In this document: positions 54,999-64,000 of the stretch, one piece after another
Position numbering within the stretch: position 1 is the stretch's first letter
How the letters are laid out: every line of letters begins with the position of its first letter
From: Oceanobacillus profundus
Lineage (GTDB): Bacteria; Bacillota; Bacilli; Bacillales; Amphibacillaceae
Assembly: GCF_003515705.1 (NCBI RefSeq)
Contig: NZ_QWEH01000011.1
Location: forward strand, 1-64,000
Length of the DNA stretch: 64,000 nucleotides
Reading direction: 5' to 3'
The notes under the pieces: generated by a model
The model's input: the letters and a program-made list of their open reading frames with translations, nothing else
The model's database searches: none
What the model was told of the DNA's origin: nothing
Made by a program: the position numbers and the translations under genes

Positions 54999-55901
54999 CT
55001 AATCCTCTAATACCGTCTTCGAAATTGTATTATCCAATTCTTCGAAATCATCGTAGGAAATGGTTTTATAGAGCTCTTTTCTGGTTTGCATATTAAACAC
55101 ACCATCTGCTTGGGAGCCTTGCTCTTTAATTAAGTTAAAGATTCGTTCATATGCTTTCGCTGCTACTCTTAAAGATGTAACTGGGTAGATTACCATCCGA
55201 AAGCCCATGTTTTGAAACTCCTCTGCTGTAATAAATGGAGTTTTACCAAACTCTGTCATGTTTGCAAGCAATGGAACGTCTAATTTTTTCGCAAAAAGAC
55301 GAAATTCTTCATCGGTTTGTAATGCCTCCGGGAATATTGCATCTGCACCAGCTTGTATATAACTCTGGGAACGCTCTACAGCAGCATCTATTCCCTCTAC
55401 TGCTCTTGCATCTGTTCTTGCAACAATGATTAACGAAGGTGCTACTTCTTTAATAGCTTTGATTTTTTGTACCATTTCTTCCGTCGTTACAAGCTGCTTT
55501 CCATTTAAATGACCGCATTTCTTCGGTAACTGTTGATCTTCAATTTGCACTGCGGCAACATTCGCTTCTACCATTTCGCGAGCAGTTCGAGCAACATTTA
55601 ACACACCGCCAAAGCCTGTATCGATATCAACTAAGACGGGTAAATTTGTTGCCCTGACAAGGTCTCTTGCACGTTCTGCCACTTCTGTTGATGTAACAAT
55701 TCCGAGATCAGGTAATCCTCTGCTTGCTGTGTAAGCTCCACCAGATAAATATAAAACGGAAAATCCTGCATCTTTTGCGATTAATGCTGCCATTGCATCA
55801 TGCGCACCAGGTATTTGTAAAATGTTATCGGTAAGCATCTGTTCTTTAAACCGATCAGCTAATTCCTTCTGAGTCGATTGTTGGTCTACAATCCATGCCA
55901 T
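54999..55901 (-). CDS. prpB: Methylisocitrate lyase
   Basis: A 300-aa member of the isocitrate lyase/PEP mutase superfamily with the PrpB signature: LSGGAYTASRGLPDLG, DIDTGFGG (metal-binding Asp residues at 92 and 94), the active-site loop KKCGH (catalytic Cys129) and ARTDAR. It splits 2-methylisocitrate into pyruvate and succinate, the last step of propionate oxidation by the methylcitrate cycle. ATG start with GGGAGG. It is the third gene of prpC-prpD-prpB; B. subtilis has the same set as mmgD-mmgE-yqiQ. Confidence 0.93.
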   Translation of the reverse strand: MAWIVDQQSTQKELADRFKEQMLTDNILQIPGAHDAMAALIAKDAGFSVLYLSGGAYTASRGLPDLGIVTSTEVAERARDLVRATNLPVLVDIDTGFGGVLNVARTAREMVEANVAAVQIEDQQLPKKCGHLNGKQLVTTEEMVQKIKAIKEVAPSLIIVARTDARAVEGIDAAVERSQSYIQAGADAIFPEALQTDEEFRLFAKKLDVPLLANMTEFGKTPFITAEEFQNMGFRMVIYPVTSLRVAAKAYERIFNLIKEQGSQADGVFNMQTRKELYKTISYDDFEELDNTISKTVLED

Positions 55902-56007
55902 AAACGTTCCTCCCTCTCGTTAAATATAAGCAGAAATTCACAGGATGTTTATCCCATCTTGCCTTATTCTTTTCCTTACGCATATTGTTTTAGGGGATTA
56001 CAGCCCT

Positions 56008-57447
56008 TTATTGCGCAATAAATAACTCTACAAATTCATTGACATTCATTTTTGCTAGCTTGTTGTAGTCATAGCTAACTTCTTCAATTTTCTTACGCTG
56101 TTTTTCCGTGTAATGTGTAGCAAGGTTTGCTGCATACTTTTCAATGATTTTAGGTATTGCTTCATCTCTGCGGAACCGATGTCCTAATGGATATTCTCGC
56201 TCTACATTTTCCGTCACTGTGCCATCCGTAAAATGTACCTGCACCGCATTTGCAATCGAGCGCTTGCTCGGATCAAGATAATCCTCTGTATAGGATTTAT
56301 TTTCTACAACGACCATTTTATCGCGCAACCCGTCAATAATTGGATTTGCAGCAAAATTATCCTCATAGTGCTCAGCGCGAATATCTCCTTCTAAAAGTCC
56401 AATTGCTGTAATATACTGCAAGCAGTGATCACGATCGGCCGGGTTATTGAGCGGACCCTTTTTATCAATAATCCGAATCGCTGATTCATGCGTTGTAATT
56501 GTAATTTTATCAATCTCACCTATACGATTGACTACTTCAGGATGAAGCTTTACCGCTGCTTCGGCTGCTGTTTGTGCATGGAATTCAGCTGGGAAGGAAA
56601 CTTTAAACAACACATTTTCCATTACGTAACTGTCGAGCGGCTGACTAAGAACTAATTCCTGCTTGTTAAATAGTACGTCTTGGAATCCCCAGCCAGGTGC
56701 GCTTAATGCTGTCGGATAGCCCATTTCTCCTTTCATTGCCATCAGAGCTAAGCGTACTGCCCTGCTTGTCGCGTCTCCAGCAGCCCAAGATTTTCGTGAA
56801 CCAGTATTCGGAGCGTGACGATACGTGCGTAAGCTTGAATTATCAATCCAGGCATTTGTCAATGCATTCGTGATTTCTTCACGTCCACCACCAAGCATTT
56901 TCGTTACAACAGCTGTTGTTGCTATTTTTACATATAGAACGTGATCAAGTCCTACACGATTCAAGCTATTTTCTAACGCAAGCACACCTTGAATTTCATG
57001 TGCCTTAATCATCATTTCCAGTACATCTTCCACCTTTAGCGGCTCTTTCCCCTTCTGAATTCTAACTTGACTGAGATAATCAGCAACTGCTAAAATTCCA
57101 CCTAAGTTGTCTGAGGGGTGTCCCCACTCTGCAGCAAGCCACGTATCGTTATAGTCAAGCCAGCGAATCATTGTTCCAATATTAAATGCTCCCTGAATTG
57201 GATCAAGTACATGAGATGTCCCAGGCACGCGCACACCATTTGGAACAACTGTACCAGGAACGACTGGTCCGAGCAGCTTCGTACACTCTGGATAATCAAG
57301 TGCAAGAATTCCGCATCCTAATGTATCGATTAGCACATGGTGGGCTGTTGAATAAGCTTCTTCACTCGTTATATCTTTATTCAAAACGTAATCTACAATT
57401 TCCTCTATTAATGCATCTGTCTTTTTATAAGTATCCGTTTGTAACAT
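56008..57447 (-). CDS. prpD: 2-methylcitrate dehydratase
   Basis: A 479-aa MmgE/PrpD-family protein with [67 protein letters not shown] and [22 protein letters not shown] segments. It dehydrates 2-methylcitrate to 2-methyl-cis-aconitate. A TTG start at 57489 would overlap prpC by 4 nt and add 14 residues; the ATG at 57447 has AAAGG well spaced and matches the family N-terminus. No acnD/prpF genes occur here, consistent with the PrpD-aconitase route. Confidence 0.92.
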   Translation of the reverse strand: MLQTDTYKKTDALIEEIVDYVLNKDITSEEAYSTAHHVLIDTLGCGILALDYPECTKLLGPVVPGTVVPNGVRVPGTSHVLDPIQGAFNIGTMIRWLDYNDTWLAAEWGHPSDNLGGILAVADYLSQVRIQKGKEPLKVEDVLEMMIKAHEIQGVLALENSLNRVGLDHVLYVKIATTAVVTKMLGGGREEITNALTNAWIDNSSLRTYRHAPNTGSRKSWAAGDATSRAVRLALMAMKGEMGYPTALSAPGWGFQDVLFNKQELVLSQPLDSYVMENVLFKVSFPAEFHAQTAAEAAVKLHPEVVNRIGEIDKITITTHESAIRIIDKKGPLNNPADRDHCLQYITAIGLLEGDIRAEHYEDNFAANPIIDGLRDKMVVVENKSYTEDYLDPSKRSIANAVQVHFTDGTVTENVEREYPLGHRFRRDEAIPKIIEKYAANLATHYTEKQRKKIEEVSYDYNKLAKMNVNEFVELFIAQ

Positions 57448-57485
57448 GATAAGCATCCTTTCCCTTACATTCTTTTTTTCGTTTA

Positions 57486-58595
57486 TCAAACATGCCGTGC
57501 GCCAGTGTAATTAACTCGCGGCCGGAACAATCGATTATTTTCATGCTGTTCAATGACATGTGCTGCCAGTCCTGCTGTTCTCGCACTAAAAAAGATTGGC
57601 GTATATAGTGGGATTGGGATTCCCAGCTTCCAATAAACAGGTGCAGCATAGTAGTCAAGATTTGGATAAAGTCCTTTTTCTTTTTCCATAACCTTTTCGC
57701 CTGCCTCACACATTTCAAGCAACAGATAATCCCCGTCTTTTTCACATAGCTGCCTTAATGCTTCTTTCGTAATCAATGCTCTTGGATCCATTTTTTTCAT
57801 ATATACACGATGACCGAACCCCATAATCTTTTCTTTCTTTTGTAATTTCTTCAGTAGCAGTTCTTCAAATTCTGATACGGTTTTTACTTCATTTAACATA
57901 TACATCACAGCTTCGTTTGCCCCGCCATGTAAATTTCCTTTTAAAGAAGCAATTGCCCCGGTTAACGCTCCATAGATATCCGAATTCGTGGACGCAATCA
58001 CACGTGCAGCAAATGTAGAATTCGGCATTTCATGCTCACTATACAATAGAAGCAAACGGTCAAAAATTTCTACTTCTAACTCAGAAGGCTTTTCACCAGT
58101 AATCATGTACAAAAAATTTGCGCTGTAGGATAAATCCTGAAGTGGATAAACCGGCTCTTGTCCATTTATTATCCGGTGACTATTCACAGTTATCGTCGGA
58201 AGCTGACCCAGCAATTGATAAGCTCGTTTTTTATTAGCTGTCAATGTTCGATCTTCAATCGCCTCATCGAATCCTGCTAAAACAGACAGACCAGTACGCA
58301 TCCCATCCATTGGATGTGTTTGCTCCGGCAATAATCGAAGTACATCCATCACATTTGAAGGCACATCATAATAATCCTTCAATATCTCTTCTAACTTCGC
58401 TTTCTCAGCTGCTGTTGGCAGTTCCCCTTCTAATAAGAGATGCACGATTTCAGCATAATCTTTACGTTTCGATAGCTCAATCAGATCATAGCCTTGAATA
58501 ATGATTTGTTCCTTCTCCACATCAAGAAACGAAATGGACGTCTCTGCTGCAATTACCCCTTCCAGACCTGGCACATATTTTGCTTTTGTTTCCAT
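57486..58595 (-). CDS. prpC: 2-methylcitrate synthase (citrate synthase family)
   Basis: A 369-aa citrate synthase-fold enzyme with catalytic His223 (NLHGGAN) and His262 (MGFGHRVY) and a later active-site Asp. [17 protein letters not shown] and [19 protein letters not shown] are typical of the Gram-positive methylcitrate synthase MmgD. It condenses propionyl-CoA with oxaloacetate. The two downstream prp genes distinguish it from housekeeping citrate synthase. ATG start with GGGGG. A cre box lies 74 nt upstream, and a LysR gene is divergent. Confidence 0.92.
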   Translation of the reverse strand: METKAKYVPGLEGVIAAETSISFLDVEKEQIIIQGYDLIELSKRKDYAEIVHLLLEGELPTAAEKAKLEEILKDYYDVPSNVMDVLRLLPEQTHPMDGMRTGLSVLAGFDEAIEDRTLTANKKRAYQLLGQLPTITVNSHRIINGQEPVYPLQDLSYSANFLYMITGEKPSELEVEIFDRLLLLYSEHEMPNSTFAARVIASTNSDIYGALTGAIASLKGNLHGGANEAVMYMLNEVKTVSEFEELLLKKLQKKEKIMGFGHRVYMKKMDPRALITKEALRQLCEKDGDYLLLEMCEAGEKVMEKEKGLYPNLDYYAAPVYWKLGIPIPLYTPIFFSARTAGLAAHVIEQHENNRLFRPRVNYTGARHV

Positions 58596-58668
58596 GAATA
58601 TCCCCCTAGCTTTTTTAAAATCTCAGAAAATACTATGACGAACAATTCGGCTCACTACATCACCAAAC

Positions 58669-58683
58669 AGACAGCGCTTTCAA
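58669..58683 (-). promoter_or_regulatory. cre box upstream of prpC
   Basis: The minus strand reads TTGAAAGCGCTGTCT, which satisfies every position of WTGNAANCGNWNNCW. It lies in the prpC promoter region. Catabolite repression of the homologous mmg operon in B. subtilis supports the call. Confidence 0.7.
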
Positions 58684-58791
58684 ACCATTTCCAATTTCAT
58701 TATAATATTGAATTGAAAATTATAAAAATATATAATATTAATAATTAGCCATTGATTTTTTCTATAGCTCATAAAAGTGAGGCGATTAAGG

Positions 58792-59661
58792 ATGAACTAT
58801 CAAGATTGGGAAATGCTGGCTGCACTATATTCTACTGAAAATATTACAAAAGCAGCAGAGCATCTTTTTTTATCACAGCCCACATTAACATCAAGGATTC
58901 AAAAATTAGAAGAGCACTACGGTGTACAGCTCATTCTCCGAAAGCGCAGAGGTGTTACATTCACACCTGAAGGAGAGCATTTAGCACAGCATGCACAAAA
59001 TATGCTTCGGGAACAACGGAAGATTGAAGAGAAAATTAATAACATGAAAAATCAAGTAACAGGTACGTTACGAGTTGGTGTTTCGAATTTTTTTGCATTA
59101 AATAAGATGCCGAAATTATTACGTCTTTTTAAAAAAGAATATCCAAATGTTGAGTGTCAAATGGTAACCGGGTGGAGTAGTGAAATGCATCGACTAATTT
59201 TAAACAATGAGGTGCATATTAGCTTTATTAAAGGGGACTATCCATGGAAAGAAAACAAAGAGCTTTTATACGAAGAAGAAGTATGTATTGCATCTCCATG
59301 GGATTTCAAGTGGGAGGAACTGCCGCGCATGCCACGGATTGATTACCGCACTGACGAGCATATGAAAAGCATGGTGGATGAATGGTGGTTCCATAACTAT
59401 TCACAAAGGGCTAATATTACCATTCAAGTTAATCAAGTAGAAACCTGTAAAGAAATGATTGTAAACGGACTAGGCTACGCGATTATCGCAAATTTAGTTG
59501 TTCGTCCTTATACAGAACTTTTTATAAAACCAATTATGCTACCATCTGGAGAGCCAATGACAAGAAAAACATGGATGTATTATCATGAAGATGCATTACA
59601 AATGAACATTGTACGAGCTTTTATTCGATTTATTCAAACGTTGGATGTGAAATCTTTATAA
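58792..59661 (+). CDS. LysR-family transcriptional regulator
   Basis: A 289-aa LTTR. The N-terminal winged helix (residues 1-60: MLAALYSTENITKAAEHLFLSQPTLTSRIQKLEEHYGVQL) is followed by a linker helix and a periplasmic-binding-like effector domain (about 88-285, GTLRVGVSNFFALNKMP). It is divergent from prpC and most likely activates the methylcitrate genes, with 2-methylcitrate or propionyl-derived effectors as candidates. A GTG five codons earlier is in frame, but GAGG is spaced for the ATG at 58792. Confidence 0.88.
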   Translation: MNYQDWEMLAALYSTENITKAAEHLFLSQPTLTSRIQKLEEHYGVQLILRKRRGVTFTPEGEHLAQHAQNMLREQRKIEEKINNMKNQVTGTLRVGVSNFFALNKMPKLLRLFKKEYPNVECQMVTGWSSEMHRLILNNEVHISFIKGDYPWKENKELLYEEEVCIASPWDFKWEELPRMPRIDYRTDEHMKSMVDEWWFHNYSQRANITIQVNQVETCKEMIVNGLGYAIIANLVVRPYTELFIKPIMLPSGEPMTRKTWMYYHEDALQMNIVRAFIRFIQTLDVKSL

Positions 59662-59772
59662 CTCTCTTAAAGCCGAAACAAGAAATAGCTTATATCCGTG
59701 CATAAATAATATTATTAGTCAGAAACTAACGGAAGAAAATGAGCGAACACTTTATGAGAGGAATAAATACGT

Positions 59773-60777
59773 ATGGGAAATCATGATAACATTAAATTAA
59801 CGGCTCCAGAGATTTCAACTTTATGGGCTGGCTATCAAAGTAATTCAATGGCCATATGTGGTTTAAAGTATTTTTTAATGCATGTCGACAATGAAGATAT
59901 TCGCAGCATAATTGAAAATGCACTCACATTATCAGAACAGCAGCTCGAAAAAACAACCGACTTTTTCAGGAAAGAGGGTTATCCAGTTCCACAGGGATTT
60001 ACAGAGAAAGACGTAAATTTAAATGCACCCCGTCTATTCTCTGATAAGCTTTATCTTGCTTTTGTATTCAATATGACCGTTGTCAATTTAGCTAGTCATG
60101 TCGCCTCTTTGACGACTGCTGTCAGAAGTGATTTACTGCAATTCTACGCTGATTGTTTATCAGACTCTGAAGAACTGCACATGAAAACAAAAGAATTTTC
60201 AAAAGAGATAGGTATCCATATCCGTGCGCCACACATACCGACTCCCAGTCAAATTGACTTTGTTAAAAAGGAAAGCTTCACTGCAGGATGGCTGACAGAC
60301 AGACGCCCATTATTAGGGTCCGAAATAACAAATCTAGTGTTCAATGCACGAAGAAATTCACTGGGGCAAGCTGTTATAACTGGATTTAGTCAAGTTGCCC
60401 AGTCAAAGGATGTACGAAAGTATTTTGAAAGAGGCCGTGAAATATCCAAAAAACATATAGAAGTTTTTAACTCTATTTTAAGCAATAGCTATTTATCAGA
60501 CGGTACAATCTTGCTGACTCCAGAAGTAACTGAATCTACTGACCCCCCTTTTTCAGATAAATTCATGATGGTTTTAACATCGTCATTAATTGCAAGTGGT
60601 ATTGGACAGTATGGAATGTCTTTGTCCTTAAGTCCCAGACACGATATAGCGGTACAATACAGCCGTTTAATGGTGGAAATAGCTAATTATGCAAATGACG
60701 GTGCTTCTATTATGATTGAAAATGGCTGGATGGAGCAACCACCAATGGCAGCTGATCGAAAAGGGTTAGCTAAATAG
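59773..60777 (+). CDS. DUF3231 family protein
   Basis: A 334-aa protein composed of two similar helical halves (about residues 5-165 and 170-330). Each has the LTAPEISTLWAGYQSNSMAICGLKYFL-like first helix typical of DUF3231, and repeated FNMTVVNLASHVASLTTAVRSDL and FMMVLTSSLIASGIGQYGMSLSLSPRHDI segments. DUF3231 proteins of Bacillus are ferritin-like in outline and some relate to spore proteins; no biochemical role is established. ATG start with GAGAGG. It is 7 nt upstream of a small membrane protein gene, probably cotranscribed. Confidence 0.82.
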   Translation: MGNHDNIKLTAPEISTLWAGYQSNSMAICGLKYFLMHVDNEDIRSIIENALTLSEQQLEKTTDFFRKEGYPVPQGFTEKDVNLNAPRLFSDKLYLAFVFNMTVVNLASHVASLTTAVRSDLLQFYADCLSDSEELHMKTKEFSKEIGIHIRAPHIPTPSQIDFVKKESFTAGWLTDRRPLLGSEITNLVFNARRNSLGQAVITGFSQVAQSKDVRKYFERGREISKKHIEVFNSILSNSYLSDGTILLTPEVTESTDPPFSDKFMMVLTSSLIASGIGQYGMSLSLSPRHDIAVQYSRLMVEIANYANDGASIMIENGWMEQPPMAADRKGLAK

Positions 60778-60784
60778 GTTAAAA

Positions 60785-61273
60785 ATGGAAAAAAGGGCAG
60801 ATTTAAAAAGTAAAAAACTTGAAGTACTTCTGTGGAGTATTGCTTTACCAGGATTCGGTCAACTTTTAAATCGTAAATATATGAAAGGTTTCGTACTAAT
60901 TGGATTAGAGTTTTTAGTTAATGTAATGGGGAATTTTAACACCATTATTGTACTTAGCTTTAATATGAAAATCGAAGAGGCCATTGCACAGACAAATTAT
61001 TTATGGCTGATGTTTTACCCCTGTTTATATTTCTTTGCTATCTGGGATGCTTATAAAGATGCCGGAGGTGGTGAAAAACCTTTCGCTTACCTCCCCCTTG
61101 TATTTTCAGCCTATTTTGTTACAGTAGGCTTAATTTTTTCTCCCACATTTACAATATTTGGTGTATACATTGGACCGATGTGGCTGCCTATATTATTTCT
61201 TCCAATTGGGTTAGGTGTTGGGGCACTGATTCGAAAGGTGTTGTTTAAAATTTATGTTAAAAGCTCTGGATAA
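60785..61273 (+). CDS. Small polytopic membrane protein
   Basis: A 162-aa protein with four or five hydrophobic segments after a basic N-terminus. The motif IALPGFGQLLNRKYMKGFVLIGLEF near residues 18-43 recalls the TM2-domain/sugar-related membrane proteins with a PGxGQ...GxxxxG pattern, but I cannot assign a function. The ribosome site is weak, and 7 nt separate it from the DUF3231 gene, so translation is probably coupled. Confidence 0.68.
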   Translation: MEKRADLKSKKLEVLLWSIALPGFGQLLNRKYMKGFVLIGLEFLVNVMGNFNTIIVLSFNMKIEEAIAQTNYLWLMFYPCLYFFAIWDAYKDAGGGEKPFAYLPLVFSAYFVTVGLIFSPTFTIFGVYIGPMWLPILFLPIGLGVGALIRKVLFKIYVKSSG

Positions 61274-61285
61274 ATTCTTTCTGCT

Positions 61286-61316
61286 GCCGGTTTTAAGTAT
61301 TTTATACGAAACCGGC
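61286..61316. terminator. Hairpin between convergent genes
   Basis: Perfect 8-bp GC-rich stem GCCGGTTT/AAACCGGC with a 15-nt loop, 12 nt after the membrane protein stop. A T run is missing on both sides, so terminator efficiency is uncertain. Confidence 0.5.
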
Positions 61317-61376
61317 TAATGCAAAGAAATATCCACTTTTTATTTTGTGCTATACTTTCCAGAAGTTAAGCTCTTT

Positions 61377-62468
61377 TTACTCCTGTTCATAAATCCACAA
61401 AGCAACCTGTAATATTAATGCATCATTAAACTTCCTCGGATCATAACCTGTCTCATTAGCAATCTTATTTATCCGATAAATTAACGTATTACGATGCAAA
61501 AATAACGCATCAGCCGTTTTTTGGATATTCAAATCATTTGTGAAAAATGCCTCTAACGTTCCTGCTTTTGTTTTGTCCACACATTGCAATATTCTGTTAG
61601 AGAACCTTTTTCCAACAGACTTATCAATCTGATACAATAATGCCCTCACTTCTAATTGAGCAAATGAAATAATCTCTGTTTTAGGATCGCCTATCCTTAA
61701 AGCAAGCTTACAATCAGAGTAGGCTTTGTTTAATTGTTGCAATTCGTGAAACATTAAGCTATAAGACATTCTAAATTTTATTTTTAGCTTCTTTAAAAGC
61801 CGTGCAAGTGATTGGATGTTAGTAAGCAGGTCCCTCTCTTCAAGTCCCGTTGTTGCAATAAAGATTTGATTAAGACTGATAAATCCTGTTATTACATACG
61901 TTTCGCCAAATACCTTCTCCAAACTCTGAATAAAATCCTGCTTGGGAATCTTAAGTTCATCTATTCGAATGACAATAGCTGTGAAAGGTGGAATAAGTTC
62001 TAATTTCAGCATACTTAGTCCTCGATTCATTACATCATAGGAAGGAGAACGTTTTAGCAGTTGTTCAATTATCATTTCTTTTGTACGTTGTTTCCATTCA
62101 AGCTGTGAAGCAATAAACTCTTGGTTAATCATAAGCTCTGTCGCCATCTTTACTAATTCTGCAATATCTCCCATTTCATCTGGATTGCCTGTTATCCCAA
62201 TCACTCCGATAATTCTCTCTTTGAAAACAATTGGTAAATTAATACCCGGTTGCGCTCCTTCCCATGCTTCATCCTGATGTGAATAGATTGTAAGGGATTT
62301 CCCGTTTTTTAATACCTCAACTGCTCCTTCATGAACCGTATGTAATCTTTTTTCATCCTTTGTGGCAATAATAGTTCCATCCATATCCATAATATTAACG
62401 TTACGACCTAAACGTAAAGAAGTTTCTCTAACGATTGTCTTTGCAATTTCTTTTGTTATCATTTCCAT
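61377..62468 (-). CDS. CdaR-type sugar diacid/glycerate regulator
   Basis: A 363-aa regulator with an N-terminal sugar-diacid recognition domain (residues 1-130, ETSLRLGRNVNIMDMDGTIIAT and GVIGITGNP), a middle region and a C-terminal PucR-type helix-turn-helix near residues 305-355 (NIQKTADALFLHRNTLIYRINKI). CdaR proteins activate D-glucarate, D-galactarate and D-glycerate catabolic genes. It is divergent from a glycerate kinase gene, with a palindrome between, so it probably controls that kinase. ATG start with GGGGATGATG. Confidence 0.87.
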   Translation of the reverse strand: MEMITKEIAKTIVRETSLRLGRNVNIMDMDGTIIATKDEKRLHTVHEGAVEVLKNGKSLTIYSHQDEAWEGAQPGINLPIVFKERIIGVIGITGNPDEMGDIAELVKMATELMINQEFIASQLEWKQRTKEMIIEQLLKRSPSYDVMNRGLSMLKLELIPPFTAIVIRIDELKIPKQDFIQSLEKVFGETYVITGFISLNQIFIATTGLEERDLLTNIQSLARLLKKLKIKFRMSYSLMFHELQQLNKAYSDCKLALRIGDPKTEIISFAQLEVRALLYQIDKSVGKRFSNRILQCVDKTKAGTLEAFFTNDLNIQKTADALFLHRNTLIYRINKIANETGYDPRKFNDALILQVALWIYEQE

Positions 62469-62528
62469 GATTCATCATCCCCTTTAGTCGATACGTACAA
62501 AAAATGTCGGATTCACTTCCTATTTTTC

Positions 62529-62571
62529 ATATGGTATAACCATATACATTTTTAGTCAAGATTCGTATAAT
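62529..62571 (+). promoter_or_regulatory. Palindrome and promoter of the glycerate kinase gene
   Basis: The 17-bp perfect palindrome ATATGGT-ATA-ACCATAT (62529-62545) touches a candidate -35 box TATACA (62543-62548), which is 17 nt from the -10 box TATAAT (62566-62571). The palindrome is a plausible binding site for the divergent CdaR-type regulator. Confidence 0.5.
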
Positions 62572-62585
62572 TTAATCTACAGATA

Positions 62586-62600
62586 ATGAAAACGTTTACC
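62586..62600 (+). promoter_or_regulatory. cre-like box in the glycerate kinase leader
   Basis: ATGAAAACGTTTACC fits the CcpA consensus except for the last base. It lies just downstream of the predicted transcription start and upstream of the ribosome site, a position suited to blocking elongation. Confidence 0.5.
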
Positions 62601-62613
62601 AGGATGTGATTGT

Positions 62614-63801
62614 GTGAAAATTATTATAGCACCAGACTCATTTAAAGGGAGTTTACGTGCGGTTGATGCTGCTAATTCAATCGATAGAGGAATCAAAAAG
62701 GCTTTTCCAAAAGCGGAAACAGTGATGCTACCTGTTGCAGATGGTGGCGAGGGGACATTAGAAACACTTGTCACTGCGACAAAAGGCGAGATACGAAACG
62801 TCACAGTGATCGGACCTTTAGGGGATGAAGTGAAGTCATCCTATGGTGTTTTAGGAGATAAGAAAACCTGTGTCATTGAAATGGCAACAGCATCAGGACT
62901 TACACTTCTTACGGATGAACAGCTTTCTCCTTTAAAAGCAACAACATATGGAACTGGCCAGTTGATAAAACAAGCGTTGGATGATGGATTTACTTCGTTT
63001 ATCATTGCCATCGGTGGATCAGCAACCAATGATGGCGGGGCTGGAATGCTCCAAGCACTTGGATTAAAGTTATGCACTAAAGATGGTAATGAAATCGGAT
63101 ATGGTGGTGGTGAATTAAATAAGATCGCTTTAATAGAGGATGATTCTTTCGATTCGCGTATTAAAGCTTGCAACTTTTTAATTGCTTCTGATGTAGAAAA
63201 TCCGCTTATCGGTCCAAACGGTGCCTCCTTTGTTTTTGGTCCACAAAAAGGGGCAACTCCAGAAATGGTTGAAACGCTTGACCAACATCTTACACATTGG
63301 GCCGATCATGTTGCCAAGCTTACAGGAATCCACTTACACAACCTGCCTGGTGCAGGGGCAGCAGGAGGAATTGGAGGAGCCTTTCAAGCTTTCTTCCCCT
63401 GTGAGGTAAAACGAGGCATTGATGTTGTTTTAGAGCATAGTAAATTTGCTGAACTGTTGCCAAATACCGATTTAGTCATTACTGGTGAAGGTAAAGTGGA
63501 TGGACAAACTGCATCAGGCAAAACTCCGCTCGGCGTTGCTCAGACCGCTAAAAGTGAGGATGTTCCGACTATTATTATAGCTGGCTCAATTGGGGATGGA
63601 ATTGAAGTACTTCATGAATTTGGAGTTGTAAGCATCCATAGTATTATCAGTCAACCGATGACACTAAAGGAATCGATAACAAATGCAGCTAAATTATTAG
63701 AACAAAGTGCTGAACAGGTTGTTCGAACTTACTTTTATTCTAATCATCAAAACAATAAAGCAAGTAGCGACATTACTACGAATAGACTTCCTACAACATA
63801 A
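62614..63801 (+). CDS. glxK: Glycerate kinase (GarK/GlxK family)
   Basis: A 395-aa type I glycerate kinase: IIIAPDSFKGSLRAVDAANSI, LPVADGGEGTLETLV, the IAIGGSATNDGGAGMLQALG loop near residues 130-150 and PGAGAAGGIGGAFQAFF. It phosphorylates D-glycerate to a phosphoglycerate feeding glycolysis. The last 20 residues are polar and not conserved. GTG start with AGGATG upstream. The divergent CdaR gene and the palindrome indicate induction by glycerate or sugar diacids. Confidence 0.92.
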   Translation: MKIIIAPDSFKGSLRAVDAANSIDRGIKKAFPKAETVMLPVADGGEGTLETLVTATKGEIRNVTVIGPLGDEVKSSYGVLGDKKTCVIEMATASGLTLLTDEQLSPLKATTYGTGQLIKQALDDGFTSFIIAIGGSATNDGGAGMLQALGLKLCTKDGNEIGYGGGELNKIALIEDDSFDSRIKACNFLIASDVENPLIGPNGASFVFGPQKGATPEMVETLDQHLTHWADHVAKLTGIHLHNLPGAGAAGGIGGAFQAFFPCEVKRGIDVVLEHSKFAELLPNTDLVITGEGKVDGQTASGKTPLGVAQTAKSEDVPTIIIAGSIGDGIEVLHEFGVVSIHSIISQPMTLKESITNAAKLLEQSAEQVVRTYFYSNHQNNKASSDITTNRLPTT

Positions 63802-64000
63802 CTATAATGGTTCGGCGTGTTAATTGATTCATCGAAGTCATTAATTTAGTCCTGTTCTTTTTAAACATCAAAAGGAGATGGAAACTGTTTCTAAAACAAT
63901 ATTTATTACGCTTTTAAATTATTGAAAGTTATTATTCTCTTTGTTCAAAAATACTAGTAACACGAACAAGCGTTTGGTATAATTTTATTACGAATCAAAT

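Noticed and set aside
1-64000. CRISPR arrays, tRNA or rRNA genes, phage or plasmid genes
   Set aside because: No regularly spaced short repeats, cloverleaf sequences, ribosomal RNA stretches or structural phage, integrase or replication genes were recognised in the window.

Overview
The window is a low-GC stretch of a Bacillaceae chromosome, most like the Oceanobacillus/Virgibacillus group. That is inferred from AT-rich codon use, strong AGGAGG-type ribosome binding sites, frequent TTG and GTG starts, CcpA-type cre boxes, and gene neighbourhoods known from Bacillus (ycsF/ycsG/ycsI/kipI/kipA, xpaC-yaaN, mmgD-mmgE-yqiQ). No phage, plasmid, rRNA, tRNA or CRISPR features were seen. Almost everything is catabolic: uptake, hydrolysis and oxidation of peptides, amides, pyroglutamate, pyrimidines, propionate and hydroxy acids.

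Layout. 0.2-8.2 kb: a 5-oxoproline unit on the minus strand (NRAMP-like permease, PxpB, PxpA, PxpC, a YcsI-family protein) followed by two polytopic transporters. 8.7-11.2 kb: an orphan GbsR-like repressor and the xpaC-telA pair. 11.8-18.5 kb: a peptide ABC transporter operon that also encodes a P1/DmpA-family peptidase, with two long direct repeats at its internal and right-hand junctions. 18.9-23.1 kb: aldehyde dehydrogenase, SDR and tartrate/D-malate-type dehydrogenase, opposite a FadR-type regulator. 23.2-29.3 kb: type II pantothenate kinase, a secreted MBL-HhH lipoprotein with a DUF3006 partner, a small sigma-like protein, an M19 dipeptidase and SodF. 29.3-36 kb: a second peptide ABC transporter with an M20 carboxypeptidase. 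36.4-47.6 kb: a reductive pyrimidine catabolic cluster that accounts for every enzymatic step from uracil to acetyl-CoA, with a divergent PucR-type regulator. 47.7-53.9 kb: an amidase, then a C45 acyltransferase/peptidase, a YtcJ-type amidohydrolase and a sodium symporter with a small subunit. 54-59.7 kb: a peroxiredoxin and the methylcitrate genes prpC-prpD-prpB with a divergent LysR regulator. 59.8-63.8 kb: a DUF3231 protein, a small membrane protein, and a CdaR regulator divergent from glycerate kinase.

In several units a transporter sits with its hydrolase and a local regulator, and cre-like boxes precede at least four of them, consistent with carbon catabolite control. The most unusual items are the 221/260-bp direct repeats around the first peptide operon, one of which supplies the end of a coding sequence; a smaller inverted-repeat element family present in full and deleted forms; a predicted extracytoplasmic protein joining a ComEC-like metallo-beta-lactamase domain to a ComEA-like HhH domain; an NRAMP-family permease without the metal-binding motifs; and the amidohydrolase/C45/symporter unit of unknown substrate.
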